Assembly: GCA_963575745.1 (NCBI GenBank)
Contig: CAUYUJ010020760.1
Coordinates: forward strand, 1-64,000
Direction of reading: 5' to 3'
Origin: Prorocentrum cordatum
Taxonomy: Eukaryota > Sar > Dinophyceae > Prorocentrales > Prorocentraceae
Length of the DNA: 64,000 nucleotides
The position numbers and the translations under genes are program-made. Within the stretch, counting starts at the first letter, position 1; every line of letters starts with the position of its first letter. The notes under the pieces were generated by a model. The model was given only the letters and a program-made list of their open reading frames with translations, made no database searches and had not been told where the DNA came from. Positions 1-9,263 of the stretch are shown here, in pieces.

Positions 1-2533
1 CTCCTCCTCCTCCACCCTCCTCCTCCTCCGCCTCCTCCTCCTCCTCCTCCTCCTCCTCTTCTTACTCCTTTTTTTTAAACACCTCACATGCGTCAGAGAA
101 GCTCCCGAGACCTCGCCCAGCGACAAGAACATGCCTCCTCCTCCTCCTCCTCCGCCTCCTCCTCCTTCTCGAGCCCCGCCAGTGCCCCGGCTCGGGGGCC
201 AGCGCGCCTCAACTTCGGCGACTTCCTCGCGACCTCGTGCCAGAGCTCCGCCGCCCCGATGGTTGGCCTCCGCGGGAGAAGGGGGCAGGGCGGTAGCGGG
301 GGCGCGGGAGGACGGGGAGGATGCGGAGTTGGAGAGGCAGGGAGGGAGGAAGGGGGGAGGCGGGCCAGGGCGAAGGAGGACTGGACTGGACACTTACCAC
401 GGGAGGGCGAGGGAGGGAGGGAGTCGGAGGAGGGGGTTTCGGGAACGGAGGGCGGGCGGAAGGGTCGCCCTGCTCGTCCTGCTCCAGTGGCACACTGTGA
501 GTACCGCGCGCCTCTCTCCTCTGGCTCTGTGCGGAGGCTGTTCGGCCCTCTCCGCGCAGAACTCGCACACGCGGGCCACATATTGATGCCCCTTCCCCTG
601 CTTGTGTTCACGATCCGATTGTTTTCGGTGCTTCAGAGTGGTGCCAGTCGTTTAGGAGTGGCACTCCCGCCCAAGCGCGGGCCACTTCTCAGAAACCGAG
701 TCCTCTTTCTTCGTTGTCGCCCCCCTCACTTCCCCTCCTCCGCCTTCCTCTGGTCTTCCTGCTCCTGCGACTCCTTCCACTCCTTCCATTCCAGCTCCTG
801 CTGATGCTGAGCTTCGTCCTCGTCCTCCTCCTCCTCCTTCCTCCTCCTCCCCCTTTTCTCCCTGCTCATCCTGCTGCTCACCCCCTCCTGCTCCTCCTCC
901 TCCTCCTCCTCTTCTTCCTCCTCCTCCTCCTCCTCCTCCTCCTCCTCCTCCTCCTCCTCCTCCTCCTCCTCCTCCTCCTCCTCGGTACCCAGCTTCCCTT
1001 CTCCGATTGCGCACAACACGACGGAGTCTCTTCGGGAGCTCCGGAGTCGGCTACGACACGCTCCCGCGAACAAAGTACCAACCAGCACGGTGGGAAGGAG
1101 TGGGAGGGAGTGACAGCATGTCAGACATGGCGGGAGCGCACATGATGAGGAGAGGAGGAGGAGGAGGAGGAGGAGGAGGAGGAGGAGGAGAGGAGGAGGG
1201 AGGAGGAGGAGGAGGAGGAGGAGGAGGAGTGGCTTGTCCTCCCCTCTCGTGGAGGGCCTGCGCGCACGGCTCGAGGCCTCCACCCACAGCCTCTCCTCCT
1301 CCCCGCGCGCTCGTGCCTGTGAGCCCCCGCCGCTTGCTCGACCGACGCCTGCCTTCCCCCCCTCGGCGGAGGAGGAGGAGGAGGAGGAGGAGGAGGAGGA
1401 GGTAGGAGGAGGAGGAGCGGAGGAGGAGGAGGAGGAGGTGGAAGAGGAGGAGGAGGGAGGAGGGAGAGGGGGGAGGGAGGGAGGGAGGGGGAGGAGTCTC
1501 GCTCGTATATCGACAAGGGCTGGCCCGGGATTCCGGCTCTCGATCGCGAGGCCCCGAGCCTTCCTGCTCGCCCCATCCGCCCTCTGCCCTTCGGCCCCGC
1601 ACCCCCTCGGACACCTCCAGAGACCCCCCCTCCCGCACGTCCTCCTCCCCCTCCCTCCTCCGTCCTCCGCCCTCCACCCCCCGCCCTGCACCCTCCGCCC
1701 TCCAGCCATCCCCCGCCCTCCGTCCCACCGCCCCTCCTCCCCACCGCCCCTCTTGGGGAACACCTACAGGGACACCTCCCGGGCTGCGTTCTCACCAGGA
1801 TCTCGAGGCGAATCCGGCGGTGGCGACGAGGGCCTCCCAGGAGGCCCACAAAGGTGAACACGAGGGAAGGGCAGCGGTACCGTTAGGTCGGGCATGTCAC
1901 CCTGCAGGCGGATTTGGGACGAAAAACAAAAAGTAGTCAAAACAATACTCCAAAAGGGTCACAAATTCTAGAAACATCGTCGCCAGATTATTTTTTGACT
2001 GACTAAACGGTACCGGTACCTATCCCTACTCGCCCACCCTGGGCAAACGCCCGCAGCGCGCTCAGGCGGGAGGAGGAGGAGGAGGAGGAGGAGGAGGAGG
2101 AGGAGGAGGAGGAGGAGGAGGAGGAGGAGGAGGAAGAGGAGGAGGAGGAGGAGGAGGAGGAGGAGGAGGAGGAGGGAGGAGGAGGAAGGGAGGGAGGGAG
2201 GGAGGGAGGGAGGGAGGGAGGGAGGGGGGAGGGGGGGGAGGAGTCTCGCTCACAGCCACGGCCCACGCGCACTCAGGCGCGAGCGCGCGCCCGCCCTCAG
2301 CTGGAGAGCTTGCGCGCACAGCGCGCAGGGCTCCACCCGCGGCCTCTTCCTCCTCGGCCCCCCCGCGCTTTCGTGCCTCGCCTCGCTGCTGTGCGCCCCG
2401 CCGCTTGCTCGACCGACGCATGCCTCCCCCCCCCTCGAGGAGGAGGGGGAGGGGGAGGAGGAGGATCAGGAGGAGGAGAAGGAGGAGGAGGAGGAGGAGG
2501 AGGAGGAGGAGGAGGAGGAGGAGGAGGAGGAGG
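1..2533. repeat. GGA/TCC low-complexity region with local duplications
   Basis: Long trinucleotide tracts fill most of this stretch: TCC-type at 1-60, 131-175 and 869-982, and GGA-type at 1146-1230, 1369-1495, 2069-2260 and 2441-2535. Between them are GC-rich spacers. The spacer at about 1232-1385 is repeated with changes at about 2285-2445, and both end in the shared motif CCGCTTGCTCGACCGACGC before a GGA tract. Long open frames exist in several frames on both strands, but they are proline, arginine, glycine, serine or glutamate runs produced by the triplet repeat. I see no gene here. Confidence 0.9.
1756..1855. repeat. Dispersed repeat family R2, copy 1
   Basis: Contains GCGTTCTCACCAGGAT, GGCGAATCCGGCGGTGGCG and GGCCTCCCAGGAGGCCCA. 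It lies between GGA/TCC tracts and matches the copy at 11833-11935. Confidence 0.85.
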
Positions 2534-2547
2534 AGCAACGATAGCGG

Positions 2548-2563
2548 GGTCTGGCACAAGGGG
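2548..2563. repeat. Target-site duplication of element A, left copy
   Basis: GGTCTGGCACAAGGGG, identical to 9183-9198. It directly follows a GGA tract and the motif GCAACGATAG. Confidence 0.75.
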
Positions 2564-2673
2564 ACAGTGAGGACAGTGAGGACAGTGCCGAGAGCGTGCA
2601 GGTGAATCACGAACACGCCTCGAAAAAAAGAACGAGAGAGGGCCCTCATCCAACAAGGGGCGCTCTCCGCGCC

Positions 2674-2900
2674 GTGCGCGGGGCAGGGGAGCAACGGTGC
2701 GAGGGTCACTAACGGCGCAACGCCGGGCAGTCCCCACTCGCACCGCGCCCCCCGCCCGCACCCGCCCACTATTCAGGTGCCTCGGGCTCGGGCGCCTGCT
2801 GAGCATCGCAGGCACCCCGAGCTCCGAGAAAACAAGCGGCTCGAGGGGCTCGCCCGCCTTGGGATGCAGGCCCCTTCGAGCCAGCTCGAGCATCGACGCG
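2674..2900 (-). pseudogene. Tandem partial duplicate of the LINE A 3' end
   Basis: This stretch repeats 2963-3196 nearly base for base and encodes the last ORF2 residues again (SMLELARRGLHPK and onward). A small deletion next to the ORF2 C-terminus (near 2800, GCTGAGC versus GCTGCGGC) shifts the frame. The similarity stops abruptly at about 2900. Because the element's tail repeat and target-site duplication lie beyond this copy, it sits inside the element as an internal 3' duplication. A nested, 5'-truncated second insertion is the alternative. Confidence 0.8.
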
Positions 2901-2917
2901 ATGGAGGCCAAGACAGC

Positions 2918-2950
2918 CCGCTGCACTTAAGGGGCCCTTAAGTGCAGCGG
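2918..2950. repeat. Perfect 33-nt palindrome between the two LINE 3' copies
   Basis: Two 16-bp arms (left CCGCTGCACTTAAGGG) are separated by a single G. It lies exactly in the spacer between the two copies of the LINE 3' end and could mark how the duplication formed, or act as an RNA hairpin in the 3' UTR. Confidence 0.9.
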
Positions 2951-3060
2951 ATCTGCTCCTTCCGTGCGCGGGGCTGGGGAGCAACGGTGCGAGGGTCACT
3001 AACGGCGCAACGCCGGGCAGTCCCCACTCGCACCGCGCCCCCCGCCAGCACTTCCGCCCA

Positions 3061-6000
3061 CTAGTCAGGTGCCTCGGGCTCGGGCGCCTGCTGCGGCATC
3101 GCAGGCACCCCGAGCTCCGAGAAGACGAGCGGCTCGAGGGGCTCGCCCGTCTTGGGATGCAGGCCCCTTCGAGCCAGCTCGAGCATCGACGCGATAGCTC
3201 CGTCCCCCCCACTCCCAGCTCCCGCCGACCCCGTCCCAGCCCTCTTGCACGCTCGAGACAGGCCGACCGACAGCCGATTGGGGCGCACAGCGTGCGCCCC
3301 GCACTTAACACAGATCAAAACTCGATCCAAGGCCTGGACCTGGTGTCCTGGCCCGACCTCCTGGGGGTCGCATGCACGGGAGGCCAGAGACTTCAACGAC
3401 GAGGCCGTCGCTGCAAGCCTCCAGCAGGCTCGACATCGAATAGCTCCCCCAGCGAAGACCACAAAGTCGTGATCGGTCGGCCGCCGCGGACGGCGGGGCC
3501 GAAAGACAGCCTTCGGAGGCGCACGGAGTATCGGGGTGGAGAGGCGGGCCACGCGCTCGGCAGCCCAGGCCAGACAACGCATCGTGTCCTGGGCCCGAAG
3601 CAGAGAAAATTTGTGAGCCTTGACCACGGAGGTGGATCCAAGGAAATCAGCCGCTGCCACGCGGGCGAAAACATCAGCCCACATATTACCGAAAAAATGC
3701 TCCAGGGGCTCCTGGGAGGCCAGGCAGGCCTCAAACCCCTCGAGGACGGTCCGATGGGCCTTCGTCCAAACAAACACGGGCCTGACAGGGTCGCCTCTAT
3801 ACAGCTCGTGGATGCTCCGCCAGATGGACGCGTGAGGCGCTCTGGCAGAAGCATGACGACCCTCCCAGGCCATTCCCTCGACCTGCAGCTGTAAATGATC
3901 AGTCACGTACGTGGCTGGCCTCTGGGCCCTCTGCAGGGCCTTGAGACCAGCAACGCGCTCGGCCCTGGGCACCGTCTGGATAGGGCCCCCCAGGCTCCCG
4001 AACAAAGCTTTGTATGGCCACAGGTCTCGGGTCAATGCCACGACGGCCCAGCCACAGCGCCGTTCCTCAGGGAAATCACTTTCAAGACAGGACCCGTCCC
4101 CGTACAACTTCGACGGCCACGGCATGTCGATCGCCCCCCACTCGCGCTCAGCCTGAGCACGTGCAGGCAGCGGCCTGAAAGCAGGCCTCAGGGGCAGCGC
4201 GTAGAGCACGTCGACGGCCGAGAAGTCCTGCACCTGGCCCCCGTCGCGCCACGGGGCTGCCTCCAGGATGTCCTTCCTCCTCTTGGCCACCTCCTCGGGG
4301 TACGGCTCCGTCTCCTCGTCCTCCTGCTGCTGATGCAATACCGTGCAGCCGAAGATCTCATGCTCGAGGTCGCAGCAGGCCTCCCCGCAGAACTCGCACG
4401 AACCGTCGCCGCCGTAGCCAGCCTGCATGCGGCGCTGCGGCGACCAGAACCCGTTGGACTGCAGCTTGGCCAGAGCCCCTCTGTGGCCAGGCGCCAAGGA
4501 GGCGTGTCCCAGTCGAAGCGCACGAAGCCACACATGCTGCTGCCGCCTGCCGTCACCATCGGCTGGGGGCGCCTCAGGCAGCTGGTCGAGGATACGATGG
4601 CTCTGCCAACGGTCGAGGCTGCGACGCAGGAAAAACAGCACCTCACTGGGACAATACTGCAGCAAACTGATATGCAGGCCCTCATCGTCAACCAAGATTG
4701 TAGAACTTGCCATGTTCCAGTTGACTCTCCTGAGGGACAACCACAAGGCCGAAAGCGGGCCCTGCGCACTGGCCCACGTGACGTGAGTGTGGCGGGCTTC
4801 CCAGGAGTCACGCAAGCCCATCCAGGCCCGCTGCAGTCGGGAGAGCGTCACACGCCCATCCCACACCCACGCCGCGTACTGCCCCACGATGCTGAAGGTA
4901 GCGTGGAATATGGGGTCGAAGCTCCACTGCTGCGCGGCCAGGTACAGCGTCAGGGAGCCCGACCCTTTGAAGCCACAGAAGACGCCAGCCATGGTCCTCA
5001 TCTGCTGCAGCTCCGTGTCGCTGATGCCGCTGACCGTGGCTCCGTGCCCCACGGATGGCAGCACACCCGTGGCCCAGAGCCGAGCCGCCCGCTGTCGTCC
5101 TGCTCCCTTCTGCAGTGCTCGAACGCTGGCCTTCTTTCCGTGCATGGCCTTCAGGCGTCCCTTCTGCACGGCCCTTGTGGCCGACGACCCAGCTAGGTCG
5201 TGGCCAAGATACCGCATGTGCCTCTTGCCAGCGATCTTCAGCAGCCTGGCGTACTTCTGAAAGTGGTAGCTGGTGCGCCTGGACGTCGTAAGGTGCCCAG
5301 ACTTATCCATCTGCAGCACCAGCCCGAGGGGCCGGACAGCCCTGCAGAAAGCACGAGTGGCAATGGCCATTTCTCGCACCCCGCTCGGGTCGTTGCCGAC
5401 CCAGCACAGCGCGACGTCGTCCACCAAGTCCTTGGGCTGAACCTGAGGAGCGACCGACATCGTCTGGCGAATGCTGCGAGTCAACAACACCATGAGAAGC
5501 GTAGTGGCGTGGGTGCAGCCTGCCAGGATGCCCTGATACGCCCTGCGCGCCACTGAATACGAAGAATACGAGTGCACCGAGCGCAGCTGCTGGTACATCT
5601 GCACAAGCATGAACGCCATTCGCATAGGGTATCCACTGGCCCTGCACTCCAACAAAATGGCATCATGCCTGACCAGCTCGTAGCATTTGAGCATGTCCAG
5701 CAGCACAATGATGGCGTCGTCATCGCACAGGGTCGCCATCTCCTTGGTGAGCGCCAAATCAAAGGCCGCATCACTCGACGACTTGCCTCCAGTGTGGCCC
5801 CAGACCTCTGGTAGCGCATGGGCCTTCTCCCACGCTGCCGAGACAGGCCGCCTCGCCCGTCCCCAGATCCTGACCAGCGTGTTCATCAGCACAATCAGGC
5901 GCTCCCCACCCCCTGGCTTGGGGAGTCTCACGAGCTTCGAGAGGAATCTGCCGTCTGGCCACAGCAGGAGGTGCTCGCACCGCTCGAAGAGGCGCGCCAT

Positions 6001-7902
6001 AGCCGTCAGCGCCCCGTGGGAGAGGTGCTCCATGGCCCTGGGCGCGATGTTGATCTGCCCGACGCCTGTCTGCCAAGAGAAACAACGGATTGCCTTGAGT
6101 ACGTCGGCCGCCTCAAGCCTTGGCAGCTGCTCCCAAGTGTCAGCATCAACAGGTCGGCGAGCCAGCTCACCGCCATGCCGCACCCAGAAGCTTCCCCAAT
6201 ACTCAAGCTTACGATCAGCCAGTACGTACCCATGTTGTAGCCCATTGCCTCCGTCCACGATCTCCTGGAGAGCCTTGGGCTTCATGAATCGGTGAGCTCC
6301 CTTGGCTCCAGCCGCAAAAGCTGCCTGCGCCCACTGCCTCCAGCTCTGCATCACGGCCTTCTCATGCTTGGCCTCAGCATCGGAGGAGATACTCAGGATG
6401 CGGTCGACCTGCTGCTCGAAGTCTGCCTGCGCTAAGGCAAGTATGCCACGCGAGAAGAAGCCGACGGCTTCGGCGTCCAGGTGCGGCCAGACTCCCTTCC
6501 TCCGCCAGATTCTCTGGAAGAAATTCTCGCACTCCAGCAGGTGGCGCGCCGCCTTGGAGTGCACGGCGTCCCACGATAGGTCCTCGCCTGCCCGTCGCGG
6601 GGGCTGGTGTCGCTGAGCTCTCGACCGAGGCCGACCACCATCGGAGGAGAGACCAGCCACTCCGACGACCTCCGCAGCAGGGGGTGCCCCATCGCCCAGG
6701 CCAGGCACACCGTCGACGTGCGCCTCGCCGACGCTGCCGAGCTCGAAGACCTGCTGCGGGCGTAGCTGGAGCACGAAGCTCTGCAAGGCCACTCGAACCC
6801 TCCTGAGGTGACGAGCCCAGCGCGCAGCCTGCGCCCAGGCCTGGGTGTCCGCCGACCTCCTGCTCCAGGCACCTTTCACGACAGGGTGAAAACTCGCCAG
6901 CTCGAAGGTCGGGGGGCCTGGCACCGTGGAGTACCCCGCCACGTCCTTCACGACGTCGTAGCGGCCCCGCAGCTCGAACTCGATGCCGCTGAGCACGACG
7001 TCCCAGGCCCTGGTGATGCCCTCGCTGTGCGACGCGCTCTGGATGATCGCCAAGGTCGGGTCCCAGTCGGGGGGGAACCTCGCGCACCCCGCCGCAGGCG
7101 GCCTCCGAAAGCCGCGTGGCTCGACAAGCCTCCTGACCTTCGCGTCAAAAGCCGTGGCGGAGAGCTCCATGGTCACTGGTAGATGCGGCCACGTCTCCGC
7201 GTCGACGACCACTGGTTGCCGAACGCGAGGCAGCAAACGGCAAGAAACCATGAACATGTCAATGGTGCGGCCAGGAAGGCTCTGAAGACAAGTCGGCTCT
7301 CTCGGCGCCAGCACCACGCCATTGGCCGACTGGAGCCAGGACAACGGGCCGAGCTCGCCTACCTCCATGTTGAAGTCGCCTCCTACGATCCACGGAACAC
7401 CCATGGCCTCCAGCGACCTGACATACTGGTACAGCTTGTACAGCATGGCCAGGTTCTCGGGCGACAGCTTGACGTCCACAATGAAATAGCACGACAGCAT
7501 GACGAAGCCGCCCTTCACCCCAGCGTGGACGTGGGCCGCCATCATCCTGCCTTCCTGCAGCACGTGACTGTCCAGGCCTGGGGGTTTGGTGATGACCACC
7601 CGCAGCGGGGCCAGCACCGCAACCCCGCCTCTGCTGCCAACTCCCTGCCCAGGTAGGGCGGGCTCCCATATACCATGGTACCCAGCAGCTCTTACTTTAT
7701 TCTGCAACTTCGCCAAAGCATCGCCCTCGGCCTTGGCATGATGTTCCTGCACCGCGATGCATAAACTCGAGCACGTGGGCAGGAAGTCGACGAGCGGGCC
7801 GCCCGAGGACACGTTCACGGTGGTGATACTTGAAACCGACGCCATGGTGCGACAAAGGAGGACGAACCACACAAGACACGCAAAACATCGCCGTGGAGCC
7901 AT
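3061..7902 (-). CDS. LINE element A ORF2: APE endonuclease, reverse transcriptase, RNase H
   Basis: This protein of 1,613 aa carries out target-primed reverse transcription. The N-terminal APE-type endonuclease shows QEHH (Glu53), GGDFN (174-178), a TIDMF segment and a C-terminal HLPV. The RT has motif A LLDMLKCY (Asp736) and motif C LVDDVAL (Asp828-Asp829). A CEFCGEACC...H...C cluster after the RT resembles the zinc finger seen in many LINE RTs. The RNase H shows YGDGS (Asp1269), RAERV, YVTDH and GNMWADVF, which supplies the D-E-D-D set. A late CVKC motif lies near the C-terminus. Presence of endonuclease and RNase H suggests an R1/I/L1-like clade, not resolved here. The start at 7902 was chosen because it directly follows the ORF1 stop; Met20 is an alternative. 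No disabling lesion was seen. Confidence 0.92.
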   Translation of the reverse strand: MAPRRCFACLVWFVLLCRTMASVSSITTVNVSSGGPLVDFLPTCSSLCIAVQEHHAKAEGDALAKLQNKVRAAGYHGIWEPALPGQGVGSRGGVAVLAPLRVVITKPPGLDSHVLQEGRMMAAHVHAGVKGGFVMLSCYFIVDVKLSPENLAMLYKLYQYVRSLEAMGVPWIVGGDFNMEVGELGPLSWLQSANGVVLAPREPTCLQSLPGRTIDMFMVSCRLLPRVRQPVVVDAETWPHLPVTMELSATAFDAKVRRLVEPRGFRRPPAAGCARFPPDWDPTLAIIQSASHSEGITRAWDVVLSGIEFELRGRYDVVKDVAGYSTVPGPPTFELASFHPVVKGAWSRRSADTQAWAQAARWARHLRRVRVALQSFVLQLRPQQVFELGSVGEAHVDGVPGLGDGAPPAAEVVGVAGLSSDGGRPRSRAQRHQPPRRAGEDLSWDAVHSKAARHLLECENFFQRIWRRKGVWPHLDAEAVGFFSRGILALAQADFEQQVDRILSISSDAEAKHEKAVMQSWRQWAQAAFAAGAKGAHRFMKPKALQEIVDGGNGLQHGYVLADRKLEYWGSFWVRHGGELARRPVDADTWEQLPRLEAADVLKAIRCFSWQTGVGQINIAPRAMEHLSHGALTAMARLFERCEHLLLWPDGRFLSKLVRLPKPGGGERLIVLMNTLVRIWGRARRPVSAAWEKAHALPEVWGHTGGKSSSDAAFDLALTKEMATLCDDDAIIVLLDMLKCYELVRHDAILLECRASGYPMRMAFMLVQMYQQLRSVHSYSSYSVARRAYQGILAGCTHATTLLMVLLTRSIRQTMSVAPQVQPKDLVDDVALCWVGNDPSGVREMAIATRAFCRAVRPLGLVLQMDKSGHLTTSRRTSYHFQKYARLLKIAGKRHMRYLGHDLAGSSATRAVQKGRLKAMHGKKASVRALQKGAGRQRAARLWATGVLPSVGHGATVSGISDTELQQMRTMAGVFCGFKGSGSLTLYLAAQQWSFDPIFHATFSIVGQYAAWVWDGRVTLSRLQRAWMGLRDSWEARHTHVTWASAQGPLSALWLSLRRVNWNMASSTILVDDEGLHISLLQYCPSEVLFFLRRSLDRWQSHRILDQLPEAPPADGDGRRQQHVWLRALRLGHASLAPGHRGALAKLQSNGFWSPQRRMQAGYGGDGSCEFCGEACCDLEHEIFGCTVLHQQQEDEETEPYPEEVAKRRKDILEAAPWRDGGQVQDFSAVDVLYALPLRPAFRPLPARAQAEREWGAIDMPWPSKLYGDGSCLESDFPEERRCGWAVVALTRDLWPYKALFGSLGGPIQTVPRAERVAGLKALQRAQRPATYVTDHLQLQVEGMAWEGRHASARAPHASIWRSIHELYRGDPVRPVFVWTKAHRTVLEGFEACLASQEPLEHFFGNMWADVFARVAAADFLGSTSVVKAHKFSLLRAQDTMRCLAWAAERVARLSTPILRAPPKAVFRPRRPRRPTDHDFVVFAGGAIRCRACWRLAATASSLKSLASRACDPQEVGPGHQVQALDRVLICVKCGAHAVRPNRLSVGLSRACKRAGTGSAGAGSGGDGAIASMLELARRGLHPKTGEPLEPLVFSELGVPAMPQQAPEPEAPD

Positions 7903-7903
7903 G

Positions 7904-9007
7904 CTAGGCAGGGGTGAGCCTGGGCCTCTTGACCTTGGCACCCCAACGCATGAAGATCTCCTCCAGCCTGTGCTTCTCGCCCCCAGCCGCAACGACTTCC
8001 TCCATGAACTCAGGGTCGTCGGAGAAGGCAGATGGCTGTGGTGTGCGAGGCGCTGCCGCGTCGTCCTGCCGCTCGGCCTGCTCGACGTCGGGACCAGCCT
8101 CGGCCCCAGCATCCGCCTGCGCCTTCTGGGCAGCCAACTTTGCCGCCTCCTCCTCCTGCAACCTCTGCAGCTCCTGGAAGCTCGCCGTGAGGCTGCCCGA
8201 CAGCTGGTGATCGGCGCCCAGGCTCTGGAGCAAGATCCCGAGGCCCTCGAGCGTGGCACCAACCCCCTTGATCGGCTCGTCGAGCGACGCCTTGTCGCCA
8301 GGCGTCGGAACCTGCCCTTGAAGCCTCTTGCGCTCCTGGTCCAGCTCCTCCATGCTAGCGTCGAGGGCCGCCAGCTTGTCCCGAGTGAGCCGTTCCTTCT
8401 CCTGCAGGTCGCGCAACTGCGCCTGCAGCCCATCGAGCTTGGTCTGCTGGTCGTCGCGCAGCTTCTGCAGCCTGGTGAACTGAGTTCCCATCTCGCGCAA
8501 GCGCTGTCCGAGCGGTCGGGACTCCGCCACCCTAGCCCGCAGCTCGGCCTGCTCGGCCAGCAGCTTGTCGCGCGTGGCCACGACCGACGGCTCGGTGATG
8601 CCCTTGAGCTTGCCGATGAGGTCGCCGACCTCGCGTAGCCTGTCCTTGGCGACGGACTCGGGGCCGTCTCCGTCCGCGGCCGGCTCCATCTGCACGTCCT
8701 CCCCGCCAGGCGGCGGCCTCTGCACAGCGGCAAGCCGCTTGCGGGCCTCGGCGAGCTCGGACTTGAGCTTGGCCACCTTGACGGAGTCGTCCCAGTAGCC
8801 GTTGCCGCTGCCGCCCTGATTGCCCTTCTTCCGCTGGGAGGGGGCCGCGGGCTGGCGCACGCTGTGGAAGACCAGTCCCTTGCCCAGCTTGCACTTCGCA
8901 CACTGCCGCGCCTCTGCATGATTCCACCACGGTCTCCCCGAGGGCCCGCAGCAGCTCTTGCAGTACCAAGGAAGCGCCTGCTCCGAACGGTAATGCGGCG
9001 GTGGCAT
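7904..9007 (-). CDS. LINE element A ORF1 protein (zinc ribbon and coiled coil)
   Basis: The protein is 367 aa from the first in-frame ATG at 9007; the open frame extends to 9091 with no earlier ATG. Residues 16-19 and 36-39 form two CxxC pairs (WYCKSC ... CAKC), a four-cysteine zinc ribbon. Residues of about 70-290 are rich in E, K, L, A and Q with heptad-like spacing (for example ELAEARKRLAAV), a likely long coiled coil. The C-terminus is acidic and then basic. LINE ORF1 proteins are typically RNA-binding, oligomerising chaperones that coat element RNA; this pairing of zinc ribbon and coiled coil fits that role by inference. The stop (7906-7904) is one base from the ORF2 ATG (7902), so ORF2 may be translated by termination-reinitiation. 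Confidence 0.75.
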   Translation of the reverse strand: MPPPHYRSEQALPWYCKSCCGPSGRPWWNHAEARQCAKCKLGKGLVFHSVRQPAAPSQRKKGNQGGSGNGYWDDSVKVAKLKSELAEARKRLAAVQRPPPGGEDVQMEPAADGDGPESVAKDRLREVGDLIGKLKGITEPSVVATRDKLLAEQAELRARVAESRPLGQRLREMGTQFTRLQKLRDDQQTKLDGLQAQLRDLQEKERLTRDKLAALDASMEELDQERKRLQGQVPTPGDKASLDEPIKGVGATLEGLGILLQSLGADHQLSGSLTASFQELQRLQEEEAAKLAAQKAQADAGAEAGPDVEQAERQDDAAAPRTPQPSAFSDDPEFMEEVVAAGGEKHRLEEIFMRWGAKVKRPRLTPA

Positions 9008-9159
9008 CTCCACGACACCAGGCAGCAGCACACACGGTGGGCCGTGGCAGCGCGATCTGGAAAGGACTGGGTGTGGGCGCCCAACTCCCACGGTGAAGGC
9101 GAACGGTGGTCTGGCCGCGGACTAGCGGTATCCGTGCGGTCCCCAGGGGAACCAATCAT

Positions 9160-9181
9160 CTTGAGCCAAAATGGCTACGGA
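9160..9181 (-). other. Dinoflagellate spliced-leader sequence at the LINE 5' end
   Basis: The minus strand reads T, then a 21-nt stretch beginning CCGTAGCC and ending GGCTCAAG. This matches the conserved 22-nt dinoflagellate SL (5' D-CCGUAGCC...GGCUCAAG) at every position I can recall. The next bases are ATG (9159-9157), so no intronic acceptor remains, which is the structure of a processed, trans-spliced mRNA. No splice donor or Sm-site context of an SL RNA gene is visible. It therefore reads as an SL copied back into DNA and not as an SL RNA gene. Confidence 0.93.
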
Positions 9182-9182
9182 T

Positions 9183-9198
9183 GGTCTGGCACAAGGGG
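9183..9198. repeat. Target-site duplication of element A, right copy
   Basis: GGTCTGGCACAAGGGG, identical to 2548-2563 and adjacent to the SL-bearing 5' end. A third copy at 9277-9292 follows another GGA tract plus GCAACGATAG, so the target itself was probably a repeated unit before insertion. Confidence 0.75.
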
Positions 9199-9263
9199 GA
9201 GGGAGAGGAGGAGGAGGAGGAGGAGGAGGAGGAGGAGGAGGAGGAGGAGGAGGAGGAGGAGGA
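9199..9263. repeat. (GGA)n tract flanking element A
   Basis: A near-pure GGA array, followed at 9264-9273 by GCAACGATAG and at 9277 by a third copy of the target-site sequence. The same order, (GGA)n then GCAACGATAG, occurs at 2441-2543. Confidence 0.9.

Larger units (their letters stand above)
2564..9182 (-). mobile_element. Element A: complete LINE-type retrotransposon with spliced leader and target-site duplication
   Basis: On the minus strand the order is SL (9181-9160), ORF1, ORF2, 3' UTR and a short tail of 9-bp repeats (ACAGTGAGG on the plus strand, 2564-2587). The 16-bp sequence GGTCTGGCACAAGGGG lies immediately outside both ends, at 2548-2563 and 9183-9198, as expected for a target-site duplication. 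Endonuclease, RT and RNase H active-site residues are all present and ORF2 has no internal stop, so this could be a recent insertion. Both flanks also carry (GGA)n followed by GCAACGATAG, so the insertion went into a repeated (GGA)n landscape. The SL at the exact 5' boundary implies that the inserted copy was made from a trans-spliced mRNA. Confidence 0.85.

Noticed and set aside
726-1763. Long minus-strand frame of 345 codons, and overlapping frames on both strands
   Set aside because: Made of Glu, Pro, Ser or Arg runs through GGA/TCC arrays; open in several phases at once, no domain.
3895-5196. 433-codon plus-strand frame
   Set aside because: Antisense to the conserved RT and RNase H of LINE ORF2; no recognisable domain of its own.
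7757-8638. 293-codon plus-strand frame
   Set aside because: Antisense shadow of the coiled-coil ORF1 of element A.
9160-9181. SL RNA gene
   Set aside because: The SL is followed directly by coding sequence, with no donor or snRNA-like downstream part; it is better explained as a retroposed mRNA leader.
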